From the NCBI GenBank assembly GCA_945897965.1, contig CAMDHK010000007.1, forward strand, positions 1-45,133: DNA of 45,133 nt, given 5' to 3'. Of the stretch, positions 9,484-18,427 are shown in pieces. The position numbers were made by a program, and so were the translations under genes. The notes under the pieces were generated by a model that did not search any database, had not been told where the DNA came from, and saw only the letters and a list, made by a program, of their open reading frames with translations. Every line of letters starts with the position of its first letter. The first letter of the stretch is position 1. This stretch comes from Candidatus Kuenenia stuttgartensis (GTDB lineage: Bacteria; Planctomycetota; Planctomycetia; Gemmatales; Gemmataceae).

Positions 9484-9672
9484 GACTATCCCCTGAAGCC
9501 TTTGGTTATCTACAATACTAACAAGGATTCACAATACTTTTGCGTATAGCAATACCGCTTTTCAGATATCTTGCTTGCAGAAATGGTTTTTTATTGCCAA
9601 TATAGGTATGGTTATTCCTTCCAAAAGGTTTTTGACAACCCACTAAATTTTCTGGTAGAACCCGAATTGAAC
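9484..9672. promoter_or_regulatory. divergent promoter region with TTGACA close to the WD40 gene start
   Basis: TTGACA lies at 9632-9637 and TAGAAC at 9656-9661, an 18-bp spacer. If used, transcription would begin only a few bases before the ATG at 9673, which has no Shine-Dalgarno sequence, so the mRNA would be leaderless or nearly so. The minus-strand promoter of the HEAT gene must also lie here but I cannot place it. Confidence 0.35.
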
Positions 9673-11136
9673 ATGAAACCTCTCCTTCCAATAACCTTGA
9701 CAATCCTTGCCTTGATGATGCCTCAAAGCATAATTGCTGCAGAAGATAAAGTCAAAACAAACACCCTGACAAGTTATTTCAAAGATATCAGGCCGATTTT
9801 TCAACAAAACTGTCAGGGCTGCCACCAACCAGCAAAAGTTCAAGGCAGCTATATGATGATCGACTATCCCTCTTTATTTTTAAAGGGAGACCGAGACAAA
9901 GTTCAAATCGTCCCGGGAGACCCAACAAAAAGCAACATCTATCAGGTTATCATTGCCCATGCAGACCAAAAAGCCGAAATGCCTAAAGGTAAAGACCCTT
10001 TAACCAAGGATCAAACCGAACTCGTTCGCAAGTGGATATCAGAGGGCGCCAAGGACGATTCACCTAAATCCGCCAAGAAACTTGTTGACCCAGAACATCC
10101 CCCGATTTACTCCCTCCCTCCTGTTATCACTTCGATCGATTTCTCTCCAGATGGCCAAATCTTAGCCGTTTCTGGTTACCATGAAATTATTTTGCACAAA
10201 GCCGATGGATCCGAAATTCTAGGAAGGCTTGTCGGCCTTGCAGAAAAAATCGAATCTCTTGCGTTTTCACCAGATGGCAAACAAATTGCAGCGGCTGCCG
10301 GCTCGCCTGGCCGATTTGGAGAAATCCAAATCTGGGATGTCGCCAAGAAAAAACTCACCCTTTCCGCCCCTTCAACTTTCGACACCATTTATGGGGTTAG
10401 CTGGTCCCCTGATGGCTCAAAAATCGCCTATGGCTGTGCAGACAACTCCGTTCGAGCTATCGACGCTACGTCAGGCAAACAAATTCTTTATCAAGGCGCC
10501 CACACCGATTGGGTTCTAGGTACTGCTTTTTCCCGCGATGGCCTTTTTCTAGCTTCAATTAGCAGAGATCGCTCCATGAAACTTACCGAAATTGCAACCC
10601 AACGCTTTATCGACAACATTACTAGCATTACCCCCGGAGCCCTTAAAGGCGGACTTCAAACTGTTTCTGTCCGTCCCCGTAAAGATAAAACCATGGTGAA
10701 AGGTGCTGAAGGAACCGATACTGCTGAAAAAGTTTATGAAGAACTCCTAATAGGAGGGTCCGATGGCATTCCAAGGCTCTACAAAATGCATCGGGTTACA
10801 AAGCGCGTCATAGGTGATGATGCCAACAAAGTGCGTGAGTACGAGGCCATTTTAGGTAGGATTTATGCCACCTGCTTCGACAAAAATGGCGCTTTATTCG
10901 CAGCAGGCAGCAGCTTGGATGGCAAAGGATTCATTAAAATTTATCAGGCAGAGGATGGCAAGGTAGTAACCAAAATTGAAACCGGACTAACCCCCATCTA
11001 TTCGATAGCTTTCACGCCGGATGGCACAAAAATCGCTGCCGCTGGATTTGATGGCACTGTCAAATTGTTCAAAGTTCCCACAGGGGAAAAAGAAAAAGAA
11101 TTCGTTCCAGTACCAATTACAGTTAGTAAAAACTAA
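9673..11136 (+). CDS. secreted WD40-repeat protein with N-terminal planctomycete cytochrome-c-like domain
   Basis: A 487-residue exported protein. MKPLLPITLTILALMMPQ is a signal peptide ending near AAED. A PSCyt1-like domain follows with CQGCH (47-51), a single haem-c-type CxxCH motif in the context FKDIRPIFQQNCQGCH and the later EMPKGKDPLT. The remainder is a beta-propeller of WD40 repeats marked by SPDGQILAVSG, SPDGKQIAAAAG, SPDGSKIAYG, SRDGLFLASIS and TPDGTKIAAAGFDG. I chose ATG at 9673 because it opens the signal peptide; the longer TTG start at 9571 adds 34 unrelated residues. Such proteins are usually paired with DUF1549/DUF1553 proteins, as here 36 bp downstream. The function, perhaps in periplasmic redox or polymer breakdown, is unproven. 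Confidence 0.88.
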   Translation: MKPLLPITLTILALMMPQSIIAAEDKVKTNTLTSYFKDIRPIFQQNCQGCHQPAKVQGSYMMIDYPSLFLKGDRDKVQIVPGDPTKSNIYQVIIAHADQKAEMPKGKDPLTKDQTELVRKWISEGAKDDSPKSAKKLVDPEHPPIYSLPPVITSIDFSPDGQILAVSGYHEIILHKADGSEILGRLVGLAEKIESLAFSPDGKQIAAAAGSPGRFGEIQIWDVAKKKLTLSAPSTFDTIYGVSWSPDGSKIAYGCADNSVRAIDATSGKQILYQGAHTDWVLGTAFSRDGLFLASISRDRSMKLTEIATQRFIDNITSITPGALKGGLQTVSVRPRKDKTMVKGAEGTDTAEKVYEELLIGGSDGIPRLYKMHRVTKRVIGDDANKVREYEAILGRIYATCFDKNGALFAAGSSLDGKGFIKIYQAEDGKVVTKIETGLTPIYSIAFTPDGTKIAAAGFDGTVKLFKVPTGEKEKEFVPVPITVSKN

Positions 11137-11172
11137 AACACCCACGAAGCCTGCTTTCAGGAGATTGTAAAT

Positions 11173-14100
11173 ATGAATAATCGTTTCCCAAAAAATATAA
11201 CCATGACTGCTACATTTACCCTAGTAATGCTTTTTTTTGCTCAGGCAAATCTAAGCCAAGCGCAAGAGCCCGAAAAGCTGCCCTCTGGTGCTAAAGTTGA
11301 AAAAATCTCTATCAACCCCCTTTCTCTCGACCTTGTTGGCCCTTTCTCTTATTCCCAAGTTTTACTGACGGGCATTTTAAGCACAGGCGAAAATGCTGAC
11401 CTCACCCGAATTGGAAAATGGACTATTCCCGAAGATCTAGTCAAAATTTCCCCCTCTGGTATTATTTCTCCTCTCAAAGATGGCTCAGGCATGATTTCAG
11501 CCTCTTTTGATGGGCAGAGTATTTCAATCCCCATCAAAATTTCTCAGACTAAAAGCATAGCACCCACCAGCTTTATCAACGATGTGATGCCTCTCCTTGC
11601 AAGAACAGGTTGTAATCAAGGCACCTGTCATGGTTCTGCTGAAGGAAAAAATGGCTTCAAATTAAGCCTTCGTGGCTACGATTCGCTTTTTGATCACAGA
11701 TCACTTACTGATGATCTTGAAGGACGAAGATTTAACCGAGCTGCTCCAGATTCTAGCCTTATGCTGCTCAAAGCCTCGGGGCAAACCCCTCATGCTGGCG
11801 GATCTGTTATTCAGCCTGGCGACCGAACCTACGAAATCCTACGCAAATGGATTGCCGAAGGCGTTAAGTATGATCCTTCAACTCCTAAGGTTTCCAGAAT
11901 CGAAGTCTTCCCAAAAGATTTCGTACTGCCACTTCCAGGCATGAAACAACAAATGCTTGTTAAAGCTTTCTACCCAGACAATACCAGCAGAGATGTTACT
12001 GCTGAAGCATTTCTTGAAAGCAGCAATATTGAAGCAGCGCTTGTAGAAAAGAATGGCGTAGTGCAAGGCTTGAGAAGGGGAGAAGCTACGGTTCTTGCAA
12101 GATTTGAAGGTAATTATGCAGCCTCTACTTTTATTATCATGGGCGATCGCAAGAATTTTAAATGGGAACCTCAGATCGAAAACAACTTCATTGATCACTT
12201 GGTTTATGAAAAACTTCAGTCCATCAAAGTCCTACCCAGTGGGCTTTGCAGCGACACCGAGTTTCTGCGCAGAATCACCCTTGATCTTACCGGCCTGCCC
12301 CCAACTTCTGAAGCTGTAAAAACTTTTCTTGCAGACAAACGCGATAGTAAGGTTAAGCGAGACGAAGTGATTGATAAACTCGTTGGATCACCCGATTACA
12401 TCGAACATTGGACAAACAAATGGGCCGATCTTTTACAAGTGAACAAATTGTATTTGGGCGATCAAGGCGCAGCCAAGCTTTATAGTTACATTCGTGATTT
12501 AATCGCTACCAATAAACCCTACAACAAATTTGCCAGTGATATCCTTACCGGTTCGGGATCGAATTTGGAAAACCCCGCAGCAAGCTACTTTAAAATATTG
12601 CGCGACCCCGCCGCCGCTGCTGAAAATAGCACGCACCTTTTTCTAGGCGTCCGATTTAATTGCAACAAATGCCACGACCACCCATTCGAGCGCTGGACAC
12701 AAGACCAGTATTACCAACTTTCTGCTTACTTTGCCCAAATATCAAGAGTGGAAGACCAAAAATACAAAGGCCAAAAAGTCGGTGGCAGTGCTGTTGAAGG
12801 GGCCCAACCACTTGTTGAAGTGATCCAAGATTCAAAATCTGGGGAACTGAAACACGAACGAACGGGATTGGTTGCACCACCTCAATTCCCTTTTGCATTA
12901 AAAGACAAAGCAGCAGAAAATTCTAGCAGAAGACAGCAATTGGCTCACTGGGTTACCTCCAAAGAAAATCCTTATTTTGCTCGCAGCTTTGTCAACAGGC
13001 AATGGGCCTACTTAATGGGCGTTGGCCTTATCGAACCGATTGACGATATCCGAGCCGGAAATCCTTCTTCAAACCCCAAACTCCTTGAAAAACTCGCCTC
13101 AGAATTCATTCAAAGCGATTTTAACATACAGCATATCGTCAAGCTTATTTGCAAATCACGGGTTTATCAGCTTTCTGTTCAAACCAATGATTGGAACAAA
13201 GATGATGAGTCAAATTTCTCTCACGCTTTGGCTCGCAGACTGCCCGCTGAAGTTCTCTTTGATTCCATCCACCGCGCAACTGGCTCTATCACCAAGCTCC
13301 CTGGAGTTCCTGCCGGCACCAGAGCCGCTCAGTTAGTTGATGCTTCAGTTGATATTGGTGGCGGGTTCTTTCAATTGTTTGGCAAGCCCCCACGCCAAAG
13401 TGCTTGCGAATGCGAAAGGTCTTCATCCATGATGCTTGGGCCCGTTTTAAGCTTGGTGAATGGCCCAGTTATTGGCGATGCAGTTCGCGATCCAAATAAC
13501 CTTATCGCTAAACTTCTAGGCTCCCAAAAAGATGACTCAAAACTAATTGAAGAATTATTTCTCAGCGTTTTAAACAGGCCTCCTACTCAGCCCGAAATCA
13601 ATGCAGGCCTAAAAGCCCTTAAAGATGGTGAACCTGATTTCCAACCCATGGTGGAAGAATTTAATCGCAGAACAGAAGCTCTCGAAATTTACAAGAAAAG
13701 TGAAGCCCAACGCTTGGACCAGTGGGAAAAATCCTACTCCAAAATTGCAGAGTGGGAAAATATCAAAGCCGCTACTGCCTCTGCGAAATCTAAAGCTAAA
13801 TTCACTAAACTCGATGATGGAAGCTTTCTTGCCAGCGGCGAAAATCCACTCCAAGAAACCCTGACCATTAAAATCCCAGTTGATAAACAAGCTTGGACAG
13901 GCATTTTACTTGAAGTCTTACCTCACGATACCCTGCCAGCAAAAGGACCCGGGCGTTCGTCCAATGGCAACTTTGTTCTCAACGAATTTAAAGCTACTTT
14001 TAACTTAGAAGGGCAAAAACCCACACCCCTCCCTCTTACAAACCCAAAATCCACTTTTAACCAACCGACCTTCCCCATCGCTAACGCTATTGATAATAAT

Positions 14101-14517
14101 TTAACCACTGGGTGGGCTATATCACCTGCGTTTGGTAAACCAAATTCCGCTTATTTTCAAATTCAAAACCCAGCACTATTTAAAGATAAAGGTGAGCTAA
14201 CAATCACCCTAGTCCAAAATTTTGGCACCCAGCATACTCTCGGAAGATTCAGGATTTCTCTCACAAAATCCCCTGGTCAGGTTCAACCCTTCGGCGCAGA
14301 ATCCGAACTCGTTAAAATATTCCTATTAGAGCCATCTAAACGAAATCCTATGCAAAACAACACAATTTTAGCTGCATTCAGAGCTCAGGATGCGGAATTA
14401 ATCCGTCTGCAAAACAATCTCTCTTCATTTGGAAAACCTATCGATAAAAGGCAGATCGGGGCCCAAGATCTCGTTTGGGCTTTACTAAACTCAAAAGCTT
14501 TTCAATTTAACCATTAA
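11173..14517 (+). CDS. secreted DUF1549/DUF1553 protein with N-terminal Ig-like and cytochrome-type domains
   Basis: A 1114-residue exported protein. A signal peptide ends near residue 31 (SQAQE). A BIG2-like beta domain occupies about 40-125, and a cytochrome-type region with GCNQGTCHG (C147 to H153) follows. The DUF1549 part begins around FIDHLVYEKLQ and includes LRRITLDLTGLPPT and a CxxCH-like CNKCHDHPFERW. The DUF1553 part includes RSFVNRQWAYLMGVGLIEP and the C-terminal ELFLSVLNRPPT. A C-terminal lectin-like extension of about 220 residues ends at FNH. The family is very abundant in planctomycetes and is proposed to act in carbohydrate or sulfated-polymer metabolism, without a proven reaction. 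AGGAG 8 nt before ATG supports the start. The usual DUF1501 partner is absent here. Confidence 0.92.
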   Translation: MNNRFPKNITMTATFTLVMLFFAQANLSQAQEPEKLPSGAKVEKISINPLSLDLVGPFSYSQVLLTGILSTGENADLTRIGKWTIPEDLVKISPSGIISPLKDGSGMISASFDGQSISIPIKISQTKSIAPTSFINDVMPLLARTGCNQGTCHGSAEGKNGFKLSLRGYDSLFDHRSLTDDLEGRRFNRAAPDSSLMLLKASGQTPHAGGSVIQPGDRTYEILRKWIAEGVKYDPSTPKVSRIEVFPKDFVLPLPGMKQQMLVKAFYPDNTSRDVTAEAFLESSNIEAALVEKNGVVQGLRRGEATVLARFEGNYAASTFIIMGDRKNFKWEPQIENNFIDHLVYEKLQSIKVLPSGLCSDTEFLRRITLDLTGLPPTSEAVKTFLADKRDSKVKRDEVIDKLVGSPDYIEHWTNKWADLLQVNKLYLGDQGAAKLYSYIRDLIATNKPYNKFASDILTGSGSNLENPAASYFKILRDPAAAAENSTHLFLGVRFNCNKCHDHPFERWTQDQYYQLSAYFAQISRVEDQKYKGQKVGGSAVEGAQPLVEVIQDSKSGELKHERTGLVAPPQFPFALKDKAAENSSRRQQLAHWVTSKENPYFARSFVNRQWAYLMGVGLIEPIDDIRAGNPSSNPKLLEKLASEFIQSDFNIQHIVKLICKSRVYQLSVQTNDWNKDDESNFSHALARRLPAEVLFDSIHRATGSITKLPGVPAGTRAAQLVDASVDIGGGFFQLFGKPPRQSACECERSSSMMLGPVLSLVNGPVIGDAVRDPNNLIAKLLGSQKDDSKLIEELFLSVLNRPPTQPEINAGLKALKDGEPDFQPMVEEFNRRTEALEIYKKSEAQRLDQWEKSYSKIAEWENIKAATASAKSKAKFTKLDDGSFLASGENPLQETLTIKIPVDKQAWTGILLEVLPHDTLPAKGPGRSSNGNFVLNEFKATFNLEGQKPTPLPLTNPKSTFNQPTFPIANAIDNNLTTGWAISPAFGKPNSAYFQIQNPALFKDKGELTITLVQNFGTQHTLGRFRISLTKSPGQVQPFGAESELVKIFLLEPSKRNPMQNNTILAAFRAQDAELIRLQNNLSSFGKPIDKRQIGAQDLVWALLNSKAFQFNH

Positions 14518-14647
14518 TAAAATTATATTTGAAGTATAACAGTAACTCTAAAACATTACTGCTATGCTTCGTTATCTTGAAGCCAATAATTCGTATTTAA
14601 TACCTTGTTATTTAGCCTTGATAACTCACTTTTGGAGCATTGTTGTC

Positions 14648-15457
14648 ATGGCAATAAAATGGATCGTTAGGCATGGCGCTATGCGCTTGATGGGGGAATA
14701 TGATGCGGCCCATACAACTTATGTTAAAGGCGCCACCGTTATTCTTCAAACCCCAAGAGGCCAGGAGTCAGGTGAAATTCTTTGCGAATCCAATGAAAAC
14801 ACCCTTAAATGGCTTATAGATTCGACCGTTGGAACCATTGTGAGGGAAGCAACCCCACAAGATGTCCAACGAATAGCACAAAACAAAAAACTTGAAGCCA
14901 AGGCCCTCGAATCCTGCGCCTCTCTCTCTGAAAAAAGGGGCATCCAACTTGCAATGGTTGATGTCGAACTTCTTTTTGGCGCTGAAAGGCTTATCTTTTA
15001 TTACCTTTCCGAAAGCAGAATCGACTTCCGAGATTTGGTAAAAGACCTTGCACGGGAATTTCAAACGCGGATTGAAATGCGACAAATCGGTATCCGCGAT
15101 GAAGCCAAACTTCTTGCAGATTTTGGGGATTGTGGCAAACCCGTATGCTGCAATTCTCACATGATCGAAATGCCTCCCGTTTCCATGAAAATGGCTCGCA
15201 TGCAAAAAGCATCCCTCGATCCAGCAAAAATTTCAGGAAGGTGCGGCAGATTAAAATGTTGCCTTCGGTTCGAACAAGATGTATATGATCTTCATCAGAA
15301 AGAACTGCCTGAAGTTGGAACTTTGATAACAACTGAAAAAGGTAAAGGCTGGGTTTTAGCTCAGGAAATTCTCTCGCGTAGGCTTCTCGTAGAGTTTGAA
15401 GATGGCCGTAGAATATCAATCATGCATTCAGAAGTTATTAAAACTTCTTCAAATTAA
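14648..15457 (+). CDS. PSP1 C-terminal domain protein, RicT (YaaT)-like
   Basis: A 269-residue cytoplasmic protein of the PSP1/RicT family. The family block GAERLIFYYLSESRIDFRDLVKDLAREFQTRIEMRQIG is interrupted here only for quoting: key parts are FYYLSESRIDFR (117-128) and RIEMRQIG (141-148). Six conserved cysteines follow: DCGKPVCC (162, 167, 168) and GRCGRLKCC (199, 204, 205). In Bacillus, RicT forms a complex with RicA and RicF that carries [4Fe-4S] clusters and promotes RNase Y-dependent mRNA maturation. I chose ATG at 14648 (GGAG about 11 nt upstream); the longer frame from 14564 adds a hydrophobic stretch unlike the family. It is followed after 6 nt by the Minf_1886-like gene, probably in one operon. 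Confidence 0.88.
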   Translation: MAIKWIVRHGAMRLMGEYDAAHTTYVKGATVILQTPRGQESGEILCESNENTLKWLIDSTVGTIVREATPQDVQRIAQNKKLEAKALESCASLSEKRGIQLAMVDVELLFGAERLIFYYLSESRIDFRDLVKDLAREFQTRIEMRQIGIRDEAKLLADFGDCGKPVCCNSHMIEMPPVSMKMARMQKASLDPAKISGRCGRLKCCLRFEQDVYDLHQKELPEVGTLITTEKGKGWVLAQEILSRRLLVEFEDGRRISIMHSEVIKTSSN

Positions 15458-15463
15458 ACACTT

Positions 15464-15904
15464 ATGGAACAAATAAAAGACATGGGTTCTTATCATCCGA
15501 AAATCCACGAAATTATAAAAAAAGACCCTAGGTTTCCCTATGAAGCTTATGAGTTTCTTTTTCAAGCCCTCGCATACACACAAAAAACTCTCGGAAAAAT
15601 AAAGCCTCCCGAAGGCGAAGAACCTGCCAAAGAGCATCATGTTTCAGGCAAACAATTGATCGAAGGGGTGCGAAAATTTGCCCTTGATGAATTCGGCCTC
15701 ATGGCCCGGTGTGTTTTCAATCAATGGGGAATAAAAAAAACCGGTGATTTCGGAAACATGGTTTTCAATCTTGTCGAAATCGGACTCATGAGCAAAACAG
15801 AAAACGACTCCATGGGTGATTTTGAAGATATCTTCGATATTGAAACTGGCCTTATGCACGATTATGTCATCGCTTTTAAACCCGAAAACGAGCGAGCACG
15901 ATGA
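15464..15904 (+). CDS. Minf_1886-like conserved protein (Verrucomicrobia/Planctomycetes type)
   Basis: A 146-residue soluble protein with the pattern IIKKDPRFPYEAYEFLFQALAYT near the N-terminus, then HHVSGKQLIEGVRKFALDEFG and VFNQWGIKKTGDFGNMVFNLVE. This matches my memory of the small family annotated as Minf_1886 or Verrucomicrobium/Planctomycetes-restricted, for which no function is known. It is acidic towards the C-terminus (DDIFDIETGLMHDYV-like region). It sits between the RicT-like gene (6-nt gap) and a small membrane protein (4-bp ATGA overlap), so the three form a tight operon; a shared role in RNA metabolism is only a guess. Confidence 0.75.
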   Translation: MEQIKDMGSYHPKIHEIIKKDPRFPYEAYEFLFQALAYTQKTLGKIKPPEGEEPAKEHHVSGKQLIEGVRKFALDEFGLMARCVFNQWGIKKTGDFGNMVFNLVEIGLMSKTENDSMGDFEDIFDIETGLMHDYVIAFKPENERAR

Positions 15905-16350
15905 AGCCAAACCGTTTAAAGCTTCTTCTTGCCCTAACTTTGTTTTTGTCTTGGATTTCCTATTTGGGCTTTTTGGTCATCCATACCACCCGTGGCATTG
16001 ATGGCAAACCTGTCCGCTTATCCCGACCACAGTTTTTGACTTCTCAGCTCGACTTAATTATCGAACCCCATACGCAAGATAACACTGTTGTTGCCCAAGT
16101 CACCGAAGTGCTTTATTCCGCTTTAAATGATAAAACGCCAAAAGTCGGTGATATCGTAACAATTAACAATCTGGAACTACCCGAAACTCAAAATAAATTC
16201 TGGCTCGCACCCCTTCGTAGCACAGATTCCGGAAAATCGTTTGAAATAGTACCCATTCCCCCCTCTCCTGGCTTTTCTGGCAGAACTATAAAAATTTACC
16301 CTGCTTTAGATGGGGTTTTGCTGGAATACAAAAAATTACCCAAACCTTAA
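15901..16350 (+). CDS. small membrane-anchored protein of unknown function
   Basis: A 149-residue protein with an N-terminal hydrophobic segment (LKLLLALTLFLSWISYLGFLV, residues 7-27) after a basic start, then a soluble beta-rich part with VVAQVTEVLY and VGDIVTINNLEL. The segment may be an uncleaved anchor or a signal peptide; most of the protein would lie outside the cytoplasm. I do not recognise a family. Its ATG overlaps the stop of the Minf_1886-like gene (ATGA), which indicates translational coupling. No terminator is evident after it before the tRNA promoter. Confidence 0.7.
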   Translation: MKPNRLKLLLALTLFLSWISYLGFLVIHTTRGIDGKPVRLSRPQFLTSQLDLIIEPHTQDNTVVAQVTEVLYSALNDKTPKVGDIVTINNLELPETQNKFWLAPLRSTDSGKSFEIVPIPPSPGFSGRTIKIYPALDGVLLEYKKLPKP

Positions 16351-16417
16351 ATCCGCTCAAATACATTTGTCTTTTCAAAAAATATTTAGGTAATTGACTC
16401 CCAAGAAAGTTTTAACC

Positions 16418-16446
16418 TTGCCTTAAGGCAATAACTGGCCTATATT
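16418..16446 (+). promoter_or_regulatory. sigma70-type promoter of the tRNA-tuf operon
   Basis: TTGCCT (16418-16423) and TATATT (16441-16446) are separated by exactly 17 bp and lie 24 bp before the first tRNA. An A-rich tract (AAAAAATATTT) stands about 40 bp upstream. The -35 hexamer is part of a perfect 14-bp palindrome, TTGCCTTAAGGCAA (16418-16431), which could be a regulator site. Confidence 0.65.
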
Positions 16447-16469
16447 TACTTTTCTCCAAGGCTAGCCGT

Positions 16470-16541
16470 GCTAGCGTAGCTCAATGGCAGAGCACTGGTT
16501 TTGTAAACCAGCGGTTGAGGGTTCAAGTCCCTCCGCTAGCT
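16470..16541 (+). tRNA. tRNA-Thr (anticodon UGU)
   Basis: Acceptor arm GCTAGCG/CGCTAGC with T at the discriminator position, D arm GCTC..GAGC, anticodon arm CTGGT-TTTGTAA-ACCAG giving anticodon TGT, and a normal T arm. CCA is not encoded. First of four tRNAs ahead of tuf, in the same order as the E. coli tufB operon. Confidence 0.96.
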
Positions 16542-16669
16542 CTGTAGAGCAGTTGTAAGAATAGCTTTGTAGAGTTTTTTGCAGAAATTTGTTAGTTAAT
16601 AATTTTAGCGCCTTCAGATGCTTGATTAAGGGTGAGTATAGCTCTGATGTTAAGGTGTAAAATTCAGCC

Positions 16670-16753
16670 GGGTAGGTGGCCGAGCGGCCAATGGCAACAG
16701 ACTGTAAATCTGTCGGACTTTGTCCTACGGGGGTTCGAATCCCTCCCTACCCA
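16670..16753 (+). tRNA. tRNA-Tyr (anticodon GUA)
   Basis: Class II tRNA with long variable arm. Acceptor GGGTAGG/CCTACCC with A discriminator; anticodon arm ACAGA-CTGTAAA-TCTGT gives GTA. CCA is not encoded. Confidence 0.96.
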
Positions 16754-16781
16754 CTGAGATTTCTGTAAGATTATCTGCCAT

Positions 16782-16852
16782 GCGGGTGTAGCTCAATGGC
16801 AGAGCACCTGCCTTCCACGCAGGCTATGGGAGTTCGATTCTCCTCACCCGCT
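16782..16852 (+). tRNA. tRNA-Gly (anticodon UCC)
   Basis: Acceptor GCGGGTG/CACCCGC with T discriminator; anticodon arm CCTGC-CTTCCAC-GCAGG gives TCC. CCA is not encoded. Confidence 0.96.
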
Positions 16853-16879
16853 TTGTGGTTCCCTAAAAAGTTCCACTAC

Positions 16880-16951
<72 letters not shown>

Positions 16952-17009
16952 ATTTAGTAAGTCCGGGTACTTACTACCAATGACTCACCCAGTATTTAAA
17001 CTGAGTGTT

Positions 17010-17043
17010 CATCTGTTTTTAAAAATAACAGATGTATTTTATT
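17010..17043 (+). terminator. hairpin between tRNA-Thr(GGU) and tuf
   Basis: An 8-bp stem CATCTGTT/AACAGATG (17010-17017 with 17027-17034) with a 9-nt loop is followed by TATTTTATT. It could be a weak terminator or a processing signal that separates the tRNAs from the tuf message. An additional 7-bp stem AGTAAGT/ACTTACT lies at about 16956-16975. Confidence 0.45.
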
Positions 17044-17118
17044 GGTTTTTTCCTAGAATCTTGGATGTGGCTTTTGTAGGCATCCTTGTTAACCTTATTT
17101 TGATCTTTCGGAGGCGTG

Positions 17119-18333
17119 ATGGCTAAGGAAATTTTCAATCGTAATAAACCCCATGTTAATGTTGGAACCATTGGACATATTGACCATGGCAAAACTACTA
17201 CGACCGCGGCAATTGTTGCTCGTCGAGCTCACATCAATAAAGTCCTGAAATTCAAAGATTACAAGGAAATCGCTAAAGGCGGTACCGTACGCGATGATCT
17301 CAAAACAGTTACCATCGCTGTTGCGCATGTTGAGTACGAAACCGATAAACGCCACTATGCTCATATCGATTGTCCTGGGCATGCTGACTATATCAAAAAC
17401 ATGATTACTGGCGCAGCACAAATGGATGGTGCAATCCTTGTAGTTGCTGCAAATGACGGCCCAATGCCCCAAACTCGCGAACATATTTTGCTCGCCCGCC
17501 AAGTGGGCGTTCCTAAAGTTGTTGTTTACCTCAACAAAGTAGATCTTGTTGACGATCCAGAACTTCTTGAACTAGTTGAAATGGAAATTCGCGAACTCCT
17601 AAATAAGTACGAATTCCCAGGCGACGAAGTTCCTATCATTCGTGGTAGCTCACTTCCCGTTATGCTTACTGGTGGTAAAGATGATGCTGCTGGCAAATGC
17701 CTTGATAACCTTATGGATGCCTTGGATTCTTATATTCCTGACCCTGTTCGAGAAGAAGATAAGCCTTTCTTGATGAGCATCGAAGATGTGTTCTCAATCA
17801 AAGGTCGTGGTACTGTAGCTACTGGCCGTATCGAACGCGGTGCTTGTAAAGTTGGTGACGAAGTTGAAATTCTTGGACTCCGCAAGGATCCAGTGAAAAC
17901 CGTTATCACAGGCATCGAAATGTTCCAGAAAACCCTAGATAGGGGCCAAGCTGGTGACAACGTTGGTGTTTTGCTTCGTGGTATTGACCGCGATGGCGTT
18001 GAACGAGGTCAGGTTCTTGCAAAACCAGGCAGTATCAACATCCATACCAAATTCGAATGTTCAATCTACGTGCTTAGCAAAGAAGAAGGTGGAAGACACA
18101 CCGCATTCTTCAGCGGCTATCGTCCCCAGTTCTATTTCCGCACCACCGATGTTACAGGCTCTGTGACTTTACCTGCTGGTGTTGAAATGTGTATGCCTGG
18201 CGACAATGTTAAGAATTTAGTGGTTCAACTTTTACCAGACTCTCCAATTGCCATGGAAGAAGGCCTCCGCTTTGCAATTCGCGAAGGTGGCAGAACTGTT
18301 GGATCTGGCGTGGTTACCAAGATTCTTGAGTAA
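17119..18333 (+). CDS. tuf: elongation factor EF-Tu
   Basis: EF-Tu delivers aminoacyl-tRNA to the ribosome as a GTPase. The 404-residue product has the P-loop GHIDHGKT (19-26), DCPGHADY (switch II), NKVD and a GSSLPVM region, followed by beta-barrel domains 2 and 3. Switch I reads KTVTIAVAH (62-70) where most bacteria have RGITINTSH. The magnesium-binding Thr (Thr65) is kept, and the preceding stretch [11 protein letters not shown] is also distinct. ATG at 17119 follows GGAGG at 4 nt; a GTG directly before it is too close. Codon use is highly biased, with no ATA isoleucine codon. It is followed by a terminator hairpin and then rpmG. Confidence 0.98.
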   Translation: MAKEIFNRNKPHVNVGTIGHIDHGKTTTTAAIVARRAHINKVLKFKDYKEIAKGGTVRDDLKTVTIAVAHVEYETDKRHYAHIDCPGHADYIKNMITGAAQMDGAILVVAANDGPMPQTREHILLARQVGVPKVVVYLNKVDLVDDPELLELVEMEIRELLNKYEFPGDEVPIIRGSSLPVMLTGGKDDAAGKCLDNLMDALDSYIPDPVREEDKPFLMSIEDVFSIKGRGTVATGRIERGACKVGDEVEILGLRKDPVKTVITGIEMFQKTLDRGQAGDNVGVLLRGIDRDGVERGQVLAKPGSINIHTKFECSIYVLSKEEGGRHTAFFSGYRPQFYFRTTDVTGSVTLPAGVEMCMPGDNVKNLVVQLLPDSPIAMEEGLRFAIREGGRTVGSGVVTKILE

Positions 18334-18355
18334 CAACAGCCTTGTTAAAGCCGCG

Positions 18356-18402
18356 GGGCGCCCGCTCGGGAAATATTTCCATTCGGGTGCCCTTGGTTTT
18401 TA
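18356..18402 (+). terminator. intrinsic terminator after tuf
   Basis: GGGCGCCCG (18356-18364) pairs with CGGGTGCCC (18384-18392) over 9 bp with one G-T pair; the loop contains a further GGAAA/TTTCC stem. TTGGTTTTTAAAA follows. It should reduce read-through from the strongly expressed tuf into rpmG and secE. Confidence 0.8.
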
Positions 18403-18427
18403 AAATACTAGTGAATTGGAGTTTACG

